58,878 nt of DNA from Pelagophyceae sp. CCMP2097 (taxonomy: Eukaryota > Sar > Pelagophyceae): the NCBI GenBank assembly GCA_026770575.1, contig MU657169.1, positions 356,019 through 414,896 on the forward strand. Reading direction: 5' to 3'. A program made the position numbers and the translations under genes. The notes below the pieces were generated by a model. The model was not told where the DNA came from. It ran no database searches and saw only the letters and a list, made by a program, of their open reading frames with translations. Below are positions 42,700 to 53,956 of the stretch, piece after piece. Position 1 is the stretch's first letter. Every line of letters begins with the position of its first letter.

Positions 42700-43650
42700 A
42701 ATACTTGCCTCAGAAAGGCCCCGGCAGGGGCCGGCCGCGAGCTCTCCGGCTAAACAGCCGCAGTCCTTGTCCCACGAGCACAGAAGAGGCACCACCTCTT
42801 CGTAGCAACGGCCGCGGCCATCCTCCGTGTTCTCCGAAGACCGGCATCGACGGGATTACAGACGAGTTTGGAGGGACCCTTGTTCAAAGGGATCTTATCA
42901 CTTTTTCCGAATCTGCCGTGCTTCGCGAGGCGTCGTGTGGTCTTCGGCGATCTCCCGACGGCGGCAGGCCCACCTCGTAGAGCCAATGGTCCGACGACTC
43001 TCGAGCACGACAAGGGCGCTACGACGCGACTTCTGGATTAGATTAAATTTTCGGAACCGAAAGCACTCTAAACAAATCCTTGACCTTGCATCCTGATAAT
43101 ACAAGGGGTATCGCTAATGACGCTGAGGACTTTCTGTCAACTGCAGTTTTCGTCGGTTGGAGTTTGGCCCTGTTGGAAGTCATAGAGGACGTCGCGCTGA
43201 GTCCGGAAATGCCATGGCCCAAAAAAACCTTTTGTTAAAAACGCTCAAACTAAAAATCAGAACGTCTGTTTTGGCTCGTCTGAAGCGCCACTCGCGGCAC
43301 TCGTACGGGACAAGTCAAATACCACCCCAGTACGTATGGACCCACCCCGTCACATAGCCAGTTTTTTGATCCGGGCGGTCCTGCAGTTGACAGCCGGACC
43401 CGAACCTTCACAATACGGAGGCAAAATCAAGTCAAAATCAAGGTAAGGAGGCAAATAAAGATTTTATCAAGTCTAAAATATTGGGGGAAACGCTTGTTCA
43501 CGCCCTTGCAAGGCGCCCTCCTCGAGGCTGATCATGTAGTGGACACCCCGGGGGGCAGGGAGGCCCATAGCGACCACGCCCACCCCCGCAGGCGGCCTCT
43601 GGGAGGCACAAACTTGCGTCACTTGAGATCGGCTTTATCGCCGATACCCC
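42700..43650. other. Intergenic, no gene seen
   Basis: About 950 bp of moderate GC. Short frames exist but resemble nothing. AT-rich at 43035-43110 and 43430-43490. Confidence 0.5.
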
Positions 43651-43651
43651 T

Positions 43652-44104
43652 TGTACGAAAAGAGGCGCTCGCTAAACGACCCGGTGCGAGCACACACGTA
43701 AGGTGCCAGATTTCGCGATCGCAAAAAAACGCTGCCTACAGCGCCGCCGCTCACGCCGCCGCAACGCCCATCGCGCCCGAGGCGCTCCTGAGTGCCCGCC
43801 CCCGGTCATTCGGCCCTTCTTCCGTAAGTTCCGAAATCCTGCAGTCGCTTCATGATCTCCCCGGGGTGAGAGGCCTCGTGATTCCAGCTCTCGAGTGGTC
43901 GGACGCGCAGCATTGAGGATCACATGGATCACATAGGTCGCCCACACGATCGCGATGGACGAGCCGCTCAAGGCCGCCGGTTCAAAGCCCTGCTGCGTCT
44001 GCGACGCACCGGGCGGCAAGCACTGCACCAAGTGCAAAACGCCCCACTACTGCTCCAAAAAGTGCCAGCTCGTAGACTGGAAGGGCGGGCACAAGGCGCA
44101 GTGC
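43652..44104 (+). repeat. Duplicated promoter plus MYND cassette, copy 1
   Basis: These ~450 bases are nearly identical to 48698-49150 (about three differences seen). They cover ~300 bp upstream and the first ~50 codons of two MYND-RING-Sel1 genes. Outside the block the two genes diverge. Confidence 0.9.
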
Positions 44105-45025
44105 AAGCAGCTTTCCGCCATGTTCCAACAGCGCCTCCTCGATGCACTCATGCCGGAGAAGCTGATTATCAAAGAGGAGGCGACAGCAACAAGCGGCGCT
44201 GTCGAGGGCGTTGCGCCGGCAGACGGTTCGACTGCGCCGCGCTTATCGGCCGTTCGAACGGCGGCGACGCTAGAAGTCGAGACCATCGCGGTGACTGTCG
44301 ACAAGCCGGGCTGGAGGCGCGGCACGTGCGCTGTCTGCTTCGACCCGCTTCCGTATGGAGCAGGAAGTGCGTTCTAATCGTGCTGCGCCAAGTCGATCTG
44401 CTCGCACTGCTACAACAAGTGCCGGGAGTACGACACGCGCTGCCCGCTCTGCCGAGCACCGCACCACAAGTCGGCTGCCGAGTGGCTGCGCAGGCTGCAG
44501 AAGCACGTGGACGAGGGGCACGCCGAGGCGCAGCTGCAGCTCGGACACACGTGTCGTGATGGTCTCATGGGCCTCAAGAAGAACTCGAAGCGGGCGCTCC
44601 AGTTTTTCGCGCTCGCTGCGGCGCAAGGACATCCACAAGCTCAGTGTGCTTACGGACAATGTTATCAGTTTGGAGACGGCGTCAAGATCAACCACAAGAC
44701 CGCCGTGTGGTGGTTAAGACGCGCAGCCGAGCAAGGGCTTCCTAGAGGTCAATCAAATCTCGGTAGCATGTTCTCCTACGGCGAGGGCGTGGCGCAGTCG
44801 GACGACGAAGCCGCGCGGTGGTGGCGGCTCGCTGCGGCGCAGGGCGACGCAGACGCGCTTATGAACCTCGGAGGGTGCTCTACATGCGGTCGAGGCATGC
44901 CGCAGGACGTCGGCGAGGCGCTGCGCTTCTTCGAGCGCGCCGCGGCCGCGGGACACGCCTGCGCTGCGGCGGAGATCGCACGCGTCAAGGCGCGGCTCGC
45001 GGCGACCTCGGGTCGACCACGATGA
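43955..45025 (+). pseudogene. MYND-RING-Sel1 copy C, one in-frame stop
   Basis: Starts at ATG 43955 (MDEPLKAAGSKPCCVCDAPG) and would run 356 codons to 45025. The only lesion is TAA at 44375-44377 inside the RING-like finger, where paralogues have Tyr or Leu before CCC/CCA; TAT or TAC to TAA explains it. Downstream the RING half (SICSHCYNKC, CPLCRAPHH) and five Sel1 repeats are well kept, ending LAATSGRPR. A truncated 140-residue MYND-only protein would be made, unless the stop is a sequence error or read through. The promoter and finger are shared with the intact gene at 49001. Confidence 0.85.
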
Positions 45026-45514
45026 TCGTCGCCCGTCCAACCCTTACAACTGTCCTGCCGCTCAGTGCAACACGAATTCGACCGCAGCTCCTACCACCGC
45101 CGCCTAAATATATATTTCCCTAAGCAGCTCCACCGAAAAAGTATGGCCGTCTTAGACGAGTCCGCGGCCTCTTTTTGGGGGTCCGCGCGGATTCTGGACC
45201 GGCTCGGGCGGAGCGCGCCGCGGGACCACTCCGCGCGGGGCCCGCAGGTCGCGCAAGCTAGGCGCCGTGGACCGCCCGGTGGACCGTGAAGGTGACAGCC
45301 TGAGTCAGGCGAGCCAGTCAGCCTGAGCCTGCCAGTGACTCCGACTCGCTTGATTGTCGCCGAATCGTCCGTCGCGCGCCTTCTAATTTGACTGATTTGC
45401 TGCGCGTGACACGCGTGCACGGGCGGCGACCAGAGGCCTCGCATAGCCGGCTCCGCGCCTCGGAGCGTTTCGCCGCCTAGTTCCTCTGCGCGCGCGGCGG
45501 TCGATGCACCACTG
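45026..45514. other. Intergenic, no gene seen
   Basis: Between copy C and the MFS gene. Contains GGACCGCCCGGTGGACCGT and short repeats of AGCCTGA/CAGCCTGAG. The MFS promoter should be near its right end. Confidence 0.45.
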
Positions 45515-47219
45515 ATGCACGAAGGGTCCCGTCACGAAGGCTCGCACCGAGTGCCGCACGAAGGGTCGCACCTCACGATGCCCCTCGACGTCGACGACGA
45601 TGCCGGCGAGGCGCGGGGAAGAATGTCCATGCTCCGCCTCGTCGGCCTCACATCGTTCATGTTCGCCTCGGGGCTCTTGCTCTCGACGTACGGCATGATC
45701 ACGCTCGCGCTCGGTACGTGCGGGGGCCGGAGCATCGGCACTCTTTGAGCATTTCCCCGCAGAGGCGGCGCGGCTGGCGCCGGCGAACGCGACCATCGTG
45801 CTGCCTTCGTTTTTGGCTCTCGCGGGCGTCTCCCAGCTTGTCTGCCCTTTGGCGGGCTACCTCTCCGACCGCCACGTCTCACGCTGGGGCAAGCGGCGGC
45901 CCTTCATCGCCGCCGGTGCGGGCGCCCTCGCGCTGGGGTTGCTGGTGCAGTGGGCTTCGCGCGCGGGCGAGTTCCCGGGCCTCCGCTTCGACGTATACGG
46001 AAACTCGCCGGCCAACCAGCGCGCGAGAAAGGCAGCCACGGCGGTGCGTCCCTCAATGCCGTAGGGCGGGGTCATGGCGCCGGTAGGTCTATGCCGTGGC
46101 GTTTTTTATCTCGATGATCGCTTTAAACTTTGCGTATACGGCAGCCACCTGCCTCGTCCCCGACAAGGTGCCGCCGAGCCAGACGGGCATGGCAAACGGC
46201 GTCGCCACGCTGTCGCAGGTGCGCGCGTCGACCGCTGGGGACCACGCAATCGTGCCGTTTAGGTCGCGGGGTCGTGCGTCGGCTTTTTGTTTTACTTTGT
46301 GTATGACGACCTCAACATGCTCTACGCCCTCTACCTCACAGCGGTCCTCTTCTCCGCCGCGCTCACTTTGATATGCGCCGGCGGCGACGACGCCCAGCAA
46401 AGGGGCTCCCAGGACCGCGGCGAGCGGGACGACGCAGAGACGCTCATGGAGAAGCAGCCCCAAAGGCGCGCCGGCCGCCGCGATCCCCGTTTGGAAGCGC
46501 CGCAGCCCAAGGCCGGGTTCTCCTGGGTGGCGCTGTGCGACTGCTACTACGTCTCGCCGCGCGAGCCGGCTACTCGGGATTTTTTCTTCGTCCTCGTCTC
46601 CAGGACACTCTACTACACGGGCGGCTCCGCTCAAGCGTTTCTGCAATACTACGTCCGCGACCGCCTCGATGTCTCCTCGGCCACGTCGCTGGACAGGTGG
46701 CTCACCCGGCTCGGTTTCGACCCGGAGGACGCCGCGCGCGCGACGTGCCTCCTCGCGCTGTCGGGCTACGTCTCCGGCGCTCTGGCCGCTTTGCCCGCGG
46801 GCGCGCTGAGCGACAAACTCGGCCGCAAGCCCGTCGTCGTCTTCAGCTGCGGATGCATGGGCATGGCCATGCTCGGCCTCGGGTTTTCGTCCACCGCGAC
46901 GTCCATGCTCGCCTACGGCCTCCTCGGCGGCCTCGGCAACGGCGCGTACCAGGCCGTCGACTTGGCCTTGGCGGTGGACACGCTCCCGGACCACGCCGAG
47001 TCGGCGCGGTTCATGGGCATCTGGGGAGTTGGGGCCTTTGTGGGCGTCTGCCTCGGGCCTTTGATCGGCGGGCCTCTCCTCTACACCTTTGGCCAAATCG
47101 GCAACCCGACGCCGCCGCGCAACTCGCAGCCGGGCTACGTCGCCCTCTTCCTCTTCGGCGCGGTCATGCTCTACGCCTCTGCGGCCGTGCTGATCCGCTA
47201 CGTCACAAAGTCGAGGTGA
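45515..47219 (+). CDS. Major facilitator superfamily transporter (GPH/sugar-symporter-like)
   Basis: Exons 45515-45713, 45763-46043, 46087-46218 and 46263-47219 give 522 residues; the introns are only 49, 43 and 44 bp, all in frame. The first loop motif is SDRHVSRWGKRRPFI, typical of glycoside-pentoside-hexuronide and sucrose symporters; the equivalent in the second half is SDKLGRKPV. About twelve hydrophobic segments, with a charged central loop (QRRAGRRDPRLEAP). The substrate cannot be read from sequence, but a proton-coupled sugar or related solute is the usual cargo. It lies between two MYND-RING-Sel1 genes. Confidence 0.86.
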
Positions 47220-47505
47220 CGCCAACCCGATTCAGGGCCGGAGGGACCCTCGTTGGAATCATGCCTAACACGACGCCGTTTTGCACGCCGGCCGAGACGC
47301 GACGCCCCCGGCCAGACGTGCAGGTCGCCCGCGCGTTCTTTTTGGCGACTGAAGAATCTTGGCAAGGCAACACCTTGGGTCCTCTTCTTCGACTCACCGT
47401 CTCATCTTCGACTCACCGTGATCACGTGACGGAATTGTCTCTCGAACCCCGGGCCCCGGGGTGGGACCTGTGTGTGCCTATCAAGACCCCGAGACCGCAC
47501 GGTCC

Positions 47506-48510
47506 ATGTGCGACCTGCCGCCAGCCGCTGGGCCGAAGCCGTGCTGCGTCTGCGCCGCGCCGGGCGGCAAGCAGTGCGCCAAGTGCAAGTCGCGGCACTA
47601 CTGCTCCAAGGCGTGCCAGCTCTTAGACTGGAAACGCGGGCACAAGGCGGCGTGCGCGCCGCTCGTCGCCGAGTCCCAGGGCCGCCTCTTCGGCTCGCTC
47701 TCGGCCGAGGCGGCACGCGCTTCCGCCGAGGGCGTCGTGCCAGCCGACTCGGACGGTCCCCCGGCCGGCGTTCCGGACGACGCCTCGCCGGACTGGCGCG
47801 GCACGTGCGCCATCTGCCTGGACGTGTTCCCAGGAGAAGCGGGAGCGCAAACGTTCCTCGACTGCTGCTGCAAGCGCCTATGCACGGCGTGCTCTGACGA
47901 GTGCCTGCGGCACGACGAGCGCTGCCCGCTCTGCCGCGCGCCACCCTCCGATTCCAACGCCGACTCGACGCGCCGGCTGCAGGAGCACGCGGCCAGGGGC
48001 AACGCCGAGGCGCGGGTGCAGCTCGGATGTGCGTTCCGCAAAGGTGAGATGGGCCTCGAGCAGAGCTTCGAGCGGGCGTTCCAGATGTACGAGCTCGCTG
48101 CAGCACAAGGGCACGCAGGAGCCCAGAGCGAGCTCGGCATGCTTTACGATCAAGGCGCTGGAACGAAGATCGACCACAAGACCGCCGCGCACTGGTACCG
48201 ACGCGCAGCCGAGCAAGGATTTCCTTACGCACAATACAATCTCGGCGAGCTGTTCTACATCGGCAAGGGCGTGGCCCAGTCGCACGACGAAGCCGTGCGG
48301 TGGTGGCGGCTCGCCGCGGCGCAGGGCTATTCAAAAGCGCTCTACAACCTCGGCGCATGTCACGCAAACGGCGAGGGCGTGCCGCGGGACCTCGACGAGG
48401 CGCTGCGCTGCTTCCAGCGCGCCGCGACCAAGAGGCACGCTCGGGCTGCTGCGGCGGTCGAAGAGCTCGAGGCGCGGCTCGCGGCGGCGCGCTCCCGTCG
48501 ACCGCACTAG
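47506..48510 (+). CDS. MYND-RING-Sel1 repeat protein, intact copy D
   Basis: Single exon, 334 residues from ATG 47506 (MCDLPPAAGPKPCCVCAAPG). MYND finger residues 12-50, RING-like finger about 100-145 (CAICLDVFPG, FLDCCCKRLCTAC, CPLCRAP), then five Sel1 repeats (e.g. AQSELGMLYDQGAG, AQYNLGELFYIGKGV). The frame is also open upstream to 47461, but ATG 47506 aligns with the paralogues' starts. Its promoter is unlike those of copies C and E. Followed by a CCG trinucleotide run (48592-48613). Confidence 0.9.
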   Translation: MCDLPPAAGPKPCCVCAAPGGKQCAKCKSRHYCSKACQLLDWKRGHKAACAPLVAESQGRLFGSLSAEAARASAEGVVPADSDGPPAGVPDDASPDWRGTCAICLDVFPGEAGAQTFLDCCCKRLCTACSDECLRHDERCPLCRAPPSDSNADSTRRLQEHAARGNAEARVQLGCAFRKGEMGLEQSFERAFQMYELAAAQGHAGAQSELGMLYDQGAGTKIDHKTAAHWYRRAAEQGFPYAQYNLGELFYIGKGVAQSHDEAVRWWRLAAAQGYSKALYNLGACHANGEGVPRDLDEALRCFQRAATKRHARAAAAVEELEARLAAARSRRPH

Positions 48511-48697
48511 TCGCCATTCCGACCCCTAAAAAAAAAACGGCCTGCTGCTCGGCCGGCGCCCTGCAGTCACTCGAGCACGCCCCGGAGCCCACCGCCGCCG
48601 CCGCCGCCGCCGCAATCCACAGACTCTTTCCAAATAAGAATACGCAGCCTCCTGGTTGGGAGATCGCGCACGGCGCGCGCCTCCGTTGGCTTACAAT

Positions 48698-49150
48698 TGT
48701 ACGAAAAGAGGCGCTCGCTAAACGACCCGGTGCGAGCACACACGTGAGGTGCCAGATTTCGCGATCGCAAAAAAACGCTGCCTACAGCGCCGCCGCTCAC
48801 GCCGCCGCAACGCCCATCGCGCCCGAGGCGCTCCTGAGTGCCCGCCCCCGGTCATTCGGCCCTTCTTCCGTAAGTTCCGAAATCCTGCAGTCGCTTCATG
48901 ATCTCCCCGGGGTGAGAGGCCTCGTGATTCCAGCTCTCGAGTGGTCGGACGCGCAGCATTGAGGATCACATGGATCACATAGGTCGCCCACACGATCGCG
49001 ATGGACGAGCCGCTCAAGGCCACCGGTTCAAAGCCCTGCTGCGTCTGCGACGCACCGGGCGGCAAGCACTGCACCAAGTGCAAAACGCCCCACTACTGCT
49101 CCAAAAAGTGCCAGCTCGTAGACTGGAAGGGCGGGCACAAGGAGCAGTGC
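48698..49150 (+). repeat. Duplicated promoter plus MYND cassette, copy 2
   Basis: Nearly identical to 43652-44104, at an offset of 5046 bp. See the copy 1 entry for extent. Confidence 0.9.
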
Positions 49151-49999
49151 AAGCAGCTCGCCTCCGCGTTCCAAGACCGCCTCCTCGACGCGCTTATGCC
49201 GGAGAAGAAGCCCAAGGAGGAGCCTGCCATCGTCGAGGACGTCGCGCCGGCGACGGCAGCGGCCATGGTCGCTGCGCCGAAGCACGTCATCCCGATCTGG
49301 CGCGGCACGTGCGCCATCTGCATGGACCTGATACCAATCGAAGCTGAAAGGCAAAAATTCTACGAGTGCTGCTGCGAGAAGGTCTGCAAGGCATGCTTCC
49401 TCAAATACGTGGAGTACGACACGCGCTGCCCGCTCTGCCGCGCGCCAGCCTACAAGTCGAACGCCGAGTGGGTGCGCCGGGTCCAGAAGCACGCGGACGA
49501 GGGGAATATGGAGGCGCAGGTCGAGCTCGGCTACGCGTACCGTGATGAGGGGGGAACTCTCAAGAAGAACTTTAAGCGAGCGCACCATTGGTTCGAACGC
49601 GCTGCTACCCAAGGGTATGCACGAGCTCAGCTTGCATTGGGTTATTGTTATGATCGCGGATGCGGTGTCAAGATCGACCACAAGACCGCCGCGCTGTGGT
49701 ACCGGCGCGCGGCCGAGCAAGGACTTCCTGACGCGCAATCTAACCTCGGCGTATGCTTCTCCAACGGCCAGGGCGTGGCGCAGTCGCACGACGAAGCTGT
49801 CAAGTGGTTCCGGCTCGCCGTGGCGCAGGGCCATCTGGACGCGCTCTACAACCTCGGCGGGTGTCACGCAAACGGCCAGGGCGTGCCGCGGGACATGGGC
49901 GAGGCACTGCGCCTCTGCAAACGCGCGGCGGCCAAGGGGCACGCCGGCGCCAAGGCGATGGCCGACCAGGTCACGCACCTCGCGGTCCCACTGAGATGA
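49001..49999 (+). CDS. MYND-RING-Sel1 repeat protein, intact copy E
   Basis: Single exon, 332 residues from ATG 49001 (MDEPLKATGSKPCCVCDAPG). MYND finger, a shorter linker than copy C, RING-like finger (CAICMDLIPI, FYECCCEKVCKAC, CPLCRAP) and five Sel1 repeats (AQLALGYCYDRGCG, AQSNLGVCFSNGQGV, ALYNLGGCHANGQGV). All zinc ligands and repeat consensus positions are intact, so it is likely functional. Its start region is shared almost base for base with pseudogene copy C. Confidence 0.92.
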   Translation: MDEPLKATGSKPCCVCDAPGGKHCTKCKTPHYCSKKCQLVDWKGGHKEQCKQLASAFQDRLLDALMPEKKPKEEPAIVEDVAPATAAAMVAAPKHVIPIWRGTCAICMDLIPIEAERQKFYECCCEKVCKACFLKYVEYDTRCPLCRAPAYKSNAEWVRRVQKHADEGNMEAQVELGYAYRDEGGTLKKNFKRAHHWFERAATQGYARAQLALGYCYDRGCGVKIDHKTAALWYRRAAEQGLPDAQSNLGVCFSNGQGVAQSHDEAVKWFRLAVAQGHLDALYNLGGCHANGQGVPRDMGEALRLCKRAAAKGHAGAKAMADQVTHLAVPLR

Positions 50000-50421
50000 T
50001 TCGATTCGAATCCCCTCTTGAAAAACGCCGTGCCGCCCGGTGCGACGCGGCAAATGAGCGTCGCACCGGACGGCAAAGGGGCAAGCCGCGGCCGCGGTCG
50101 ACCGCGGTCGAACCGCTCTGCGTGGCAAGCGCCGCATCTGGCTGAACCACGCGGTCGAACCGCTCTGCGTGGCGAGCGCCTTATCTGGCCGAACCACGAC
50201 GCCGAGCGATCACCGGTCAGACTCTACATAATGCACTCTTGACCGTCATCGTCCTATCTTCCCCCGTCGGGTCGGATCCCTCGCCGACGCGGCCCTGCTG
50301 GCCCTCGACACCGCCCCCCCCCCCCCGCCGCCTCGGTCTCGGTCAGGCCGGTGTGGGTCCTTTTTGTTACCTCGCGCGCGGCGTGTCCCTCTTCGGGGCC
50401 GGCGCGGTCGCTTTTGGGGCG
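50000..50421. other. Intergenic with a 47-bp tandem repeat and a poly-C run
   Basis: A unit starting GCGGTCGAACCGCTCTGCGT at 50104 repeats at 50151 with few mismatches. A run of about 14 C lies near 50312-50326. No gene seen. The MYND copy E and the NADH dehydrogenase converge here. Confidence 0.7.
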
Positions 50422-52359
50422 TTAAAAGCGCGAGATGTCGCGGCCGAACAGGTACGTCTTGATCCAGAAGATGGGGATCAAGAGCATGTTCGTCCAGCTG
50501 AGCTGCTTCGAGAAGTAGGCGCCGCGCCAGCTGAGGTACGCCGCAAAGCCGGTCAGAGTCGTCTGCGGCATAATCGTGGACTTGGTCAAATCCGCGACGG
50601 CGCGCCTAATTCCAAAGTGAAAACGGCCCTCTTCGAGAGACCCTCTTCGAGTTCGAGGGACCCTCTTCGAGTTCAAATGATGACGCACCCGCGCCCCATG
50701 CTCGCCATGGCGCCGCGCTCGATGTAGCGGAAGTGCGACGTCGGCGTAAACAAGCGGTTCATCACCTCCAAGCCGCCGATGGGCATGGCCGACGGGAAGA
50801 TGGGCGGCGGCGTCGGGAGCGGCGTCGCGCGGTCCGTGCCGACTGCGTAATATGAGCTGTTGAACGCCTCGGCGAGGTACGACCCTTGCTGCTCCGCCGC
50901 GGACGCCGTCGGGGGCAGCGGCTTGGCCGGGTCAATTGCGCAGTCGCCCAAGGCAAACGCGCGCGAGTGGACGCCGCCGCCGGGCCCGACGACGCGCAAG
51001 TACTCGTCGACGACGATACGGCCGCCGGGACCCTTGATGAAGTTCGTCGAGTTGGAAGTAAACTTGACCGGCGCCAGCCCCGCCGACCAGACGAGGCAGC
51101 CGAACTCCAGCCGTTCGTCGGCGCCGAGGAGGGCAACAGAGGAGCCGCCTTCGACGGCAGACTTTTCCACGGCCTTGACAGGCGTGTTGGTGCGGACGTC
51201 CACACCACGCGCCTTCAAGAACTTGTCGTAGTATTCGACGACCGTCGCGTCAAACGACCCCATCAAACGCGGGCCCGCCTCCACAACCGTCAGCTTGGCC
51301 AGCTTGGCCAGTTCCGGGTACCACCGAGAGACGTCGTCGCGCACGAAATCGCTGAGTTCCGTCGTGAACTCGCACGACGTGGCCCCACCGCCGACGATGA
51401 CAAAGGAGACGAGCGACTTCTTCTCCGCCTCTGAGAGCATCGGGGACGAGGCGCGCTCGAAGCACTCGAGGACACGGTTGCGGATCTATGAAAGGAGCAA
51501 ACGTCAAATGTCGAATACAAACTTCGACACAGGCCCCCTTCCGTCCCGCCTCCGCCCGTTTTCGGGTCGCACCCGCCGCGCGTGGTAGAGGTGCTTGAGG
51601 AAGAAGATGTCGTCGCTTTCCTCGACGCCGGGCGTGTTGAAAGTGTTCGTCTTGCAGCCCGCGGAAATCACCTTTCAAGCCGACATGAAAACAAGCCGAC
51701 ATATACGACGAGGCGGTGCCTCTCGTATGCACTGTTCCGGCATGCGGCACGCCCCAGGCCTTGTAACTCACGACGAAGTCGTAGGGTACTTTGAAGAACG
51801 CGCCCGTGAAAATGTCCTCGCACTCCACATGGCGGTCCTCCAGATCAATGGCGCGCGCCTTTGCCTGGTAGTACTCGGCGAGGCCCTCGATCGTACGGAC
51901 CGGCTCCTGGACGCAGCGGAACTCGAGAGTACCTGCGCCGTACAAGTCACATAAAAGGGACGAATTCAGAGACCGCGGGCCTTTGAAGGGCAGTCTCGGG
52001 GCATGCACCGCGGATACCGCACGGCCCGTCGGATCGTATCGACGTCCCGGCCGACCGCATAGCGGGCCGCCGGCCGGAAGACCGTTATCACGGGCCCTTT
52101 GGCGACGGTCTCCTTCACAGCCGCGCTTCCGCTCTCCCCGCCTCTGCGTCTATGGCGCACCGACGGCCGTCGACGGGAGCAGCGGCGTGAAGAGGAAGTG
52201 GTTGGCCGGGGAGATGAGTCGAACGTCGAACTTATCCTTGTCGACCGCCCGCGCCACTTTGTTCCCGCCCCATCCACTGCCGATCACGAGGACGCGCGGC
52301 TTGGCCTGCGCAACGGCGGAGAACCATCTGCGGCTGGCGGCCGCGCGCGCGGACAGCAT
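50422..52359 (-). CDS. Alternative (type II) NAD(P)H dehydrogenase, mitochondrial
   Basis: Five exons: 52359-52161, 51932-51772, 51671-51573, 51485-50689 and 50605-50422. All four junctions restore frame and give 479 residues. The N-terminus ([20 protein letters not shown]) is a mitochondrial presequence, followed by the FAD site [11 protein letters not shown]. The NAD(H) site is [17 protein letters not shown], then GDCAI near the flavin. The C-terminus has an amphipathic membrane helix ([18 protein letters not shown]). The single-subunit enzyme passes electrons from NADH to quinone without pumping protons. [17 protein letters not shown] and [11 protein letters not shown] are family signatures. 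No EF-hand is inserted, unlike some plant NDB forms. Inner face is likely but not shown. Confidence 0.94.
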
Positions 52360-52389
52360 GGCGGCTGCGGGGCGCCCTCTTGGGAAACT

Positions 52390-52740
52390 TCTACTCTGAT
52401 GGACGTCTTCGCTGTTATTTTTTTCGATTCGTCAGTGGCGAACAATTTGGGCGGCGTTAGGGAAATACCCTATTTGCCAAGGTATTCCCCTGGGTATTTC
52501 CCGTATAGCGATGTTTCAATACGCCATGCACACCTTTTCCAACACCTTATACACCGTTTCCCCGCGAAGGCAGACTCGCCGGCTCACAGGCACGCCGGCT
52601 GGCCCCTCGGGTCGACGCCCTAAGTCCAAGAAGGCCTCAATTCGGGATCATACCCTTCGTGTACTCACATGCCAGGGTAATACCTAGGCTAATACCCCAG
52701 CCTGAGGGGGCGGAAAAGTGAACTGACCGCTTCACTGAGG
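52390..52740. other. Intergenic between divergent genes, palindromic GGTATT motifs
   Basis: Contains GGGAAATACCC, GGTATTCCCC and GGGTATTTCCC within 60 bp (about 52460-52505) and GGGTAATACC and GGCTAATACCCC near 52675-52700. These resemble short inverted motifs; function unknown. Confidence 0.4.
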
Positions 52741-52782
52741 CGACTCCTTTGCGCGCGCCGGACCCGCGCGGCTTTGGCGGCG

Positions 52783-53587
52783 ATGGACGCGGTGTCGGCG
52801 CTGATTTTGCAGAGCGGCGCGACGTGTTTCGGGTTGATCGGGGCGACGCTGACTTTCGCCATCTACGACCGGCAAGTCAGCGGCGACGCCCAAGTCCTCG
52901 CAGACTACGCCCGAGGCCTCCCCGAGGACGACGTCAGACTCGCAGTCGTGCGTCCGCCCGCCTTGATTGAGCGCCGCACCGAAATTGCGCGTGCCACGCA
53001 CCGCCTTACGTTCTTTGCGGGGGTGGCGGAATGTTTTTCTAGGCGGCCACCGAGGCGAACGCCATGCTGCAGCACGCCATGTGCGTCAAGGCTTTAGTGG
53101 CCTGGAGCGGCGTCTCTGCGTACTGGAGCGTGATGGACTTTCGCGCGTACCGCCGACTTCCCATCGACGACCTCCGCGCATACTTCGCAAAGGCGCCGTT
53201 CCCAATGCTCCGGTGCGTGCGTCTGTCCTGTCAAAACGCCGAGCCGCACGCGCGGCGGGGCCGAGCAAAGGAGCAGGGGCGCGCTCTGGGTCGCGCGCGG
53301 GCTCCGGGTCTCTGGGTCGCACGCTCGACGAGAGTGATATCGTTGGCGCGGCCGCTCCGGTGCTTTTTTGCACGACGCCCGCAACGCCTTAAACTAGGCC
53401 GGCGTCCATCGGGGCGCTCGGTGTGTTTACGGGGGTGACGTTTTTGGGCCTCGGTGGCGTCCAATTCTCGTCGCCGAAAGCGTCCATGCTCGGCGACGCG
53501 CGCAAGGCCGCGCAAATCGCGCGCCTCGCGCAGCTCGCGCAGCGCCGGGCCAAGCAGGCCAAGGCCCAGGACTCGGCGCCGAGATGA
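52783..53587 (+). CDS. Small hypothetical membrane protein, three exons
   Basis: Exons 52783-52944, 53043-53212 and 53398-53587 give 173 residues. The first junction (GTCGTG donor) is weaker; the second (GTGCGT ... CTAG) restores frame cleanly. Residues 1-30 are hydrophobic (LILQSGATCFGLIGATLTFA), the middle is soluble, a second helix is LGVFTGVTFLGLGGVQF, and the C-terminus is a basic Ala-rich helix (ARKAAQIARLAQLAQRRAKQ). No family recognised. Confidence 0.55.
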
Positions 53588-53956
53588 CGCCACGAGATGC
53601 CGTTTCATAAAGTTTAGTAAAGACTCACTCGAGTACTCACTCGCTCACTACCCCCTCGGCTGAAGCGCCCTCGTTCGACGGCACTCGGCAGACAGGCGGC
53701 TCACTCAATGGCGGGCCTCTCGTAGAGACGTGCCATTGCATCGCCCCCCTCGCCAGGCGGCGGCTCCCGCGAGCGCCGGAGTCCGGACCGCCGAGGCCGC
53801 GCTTTGTACGTGCGGTTCCGCGCTTTGCGCGTGCGGTTCCGCGGCCTCGGTCGAAAGTTCATCAAAGTTCCCTCGACCGCCCGTGCCGAAGCTGCGCAGG
53901 TCGTCGCTCGGCGGCGCTTCTGGGCCTTGGTATACGTCGGCCCTCTCTCTGCCGCG

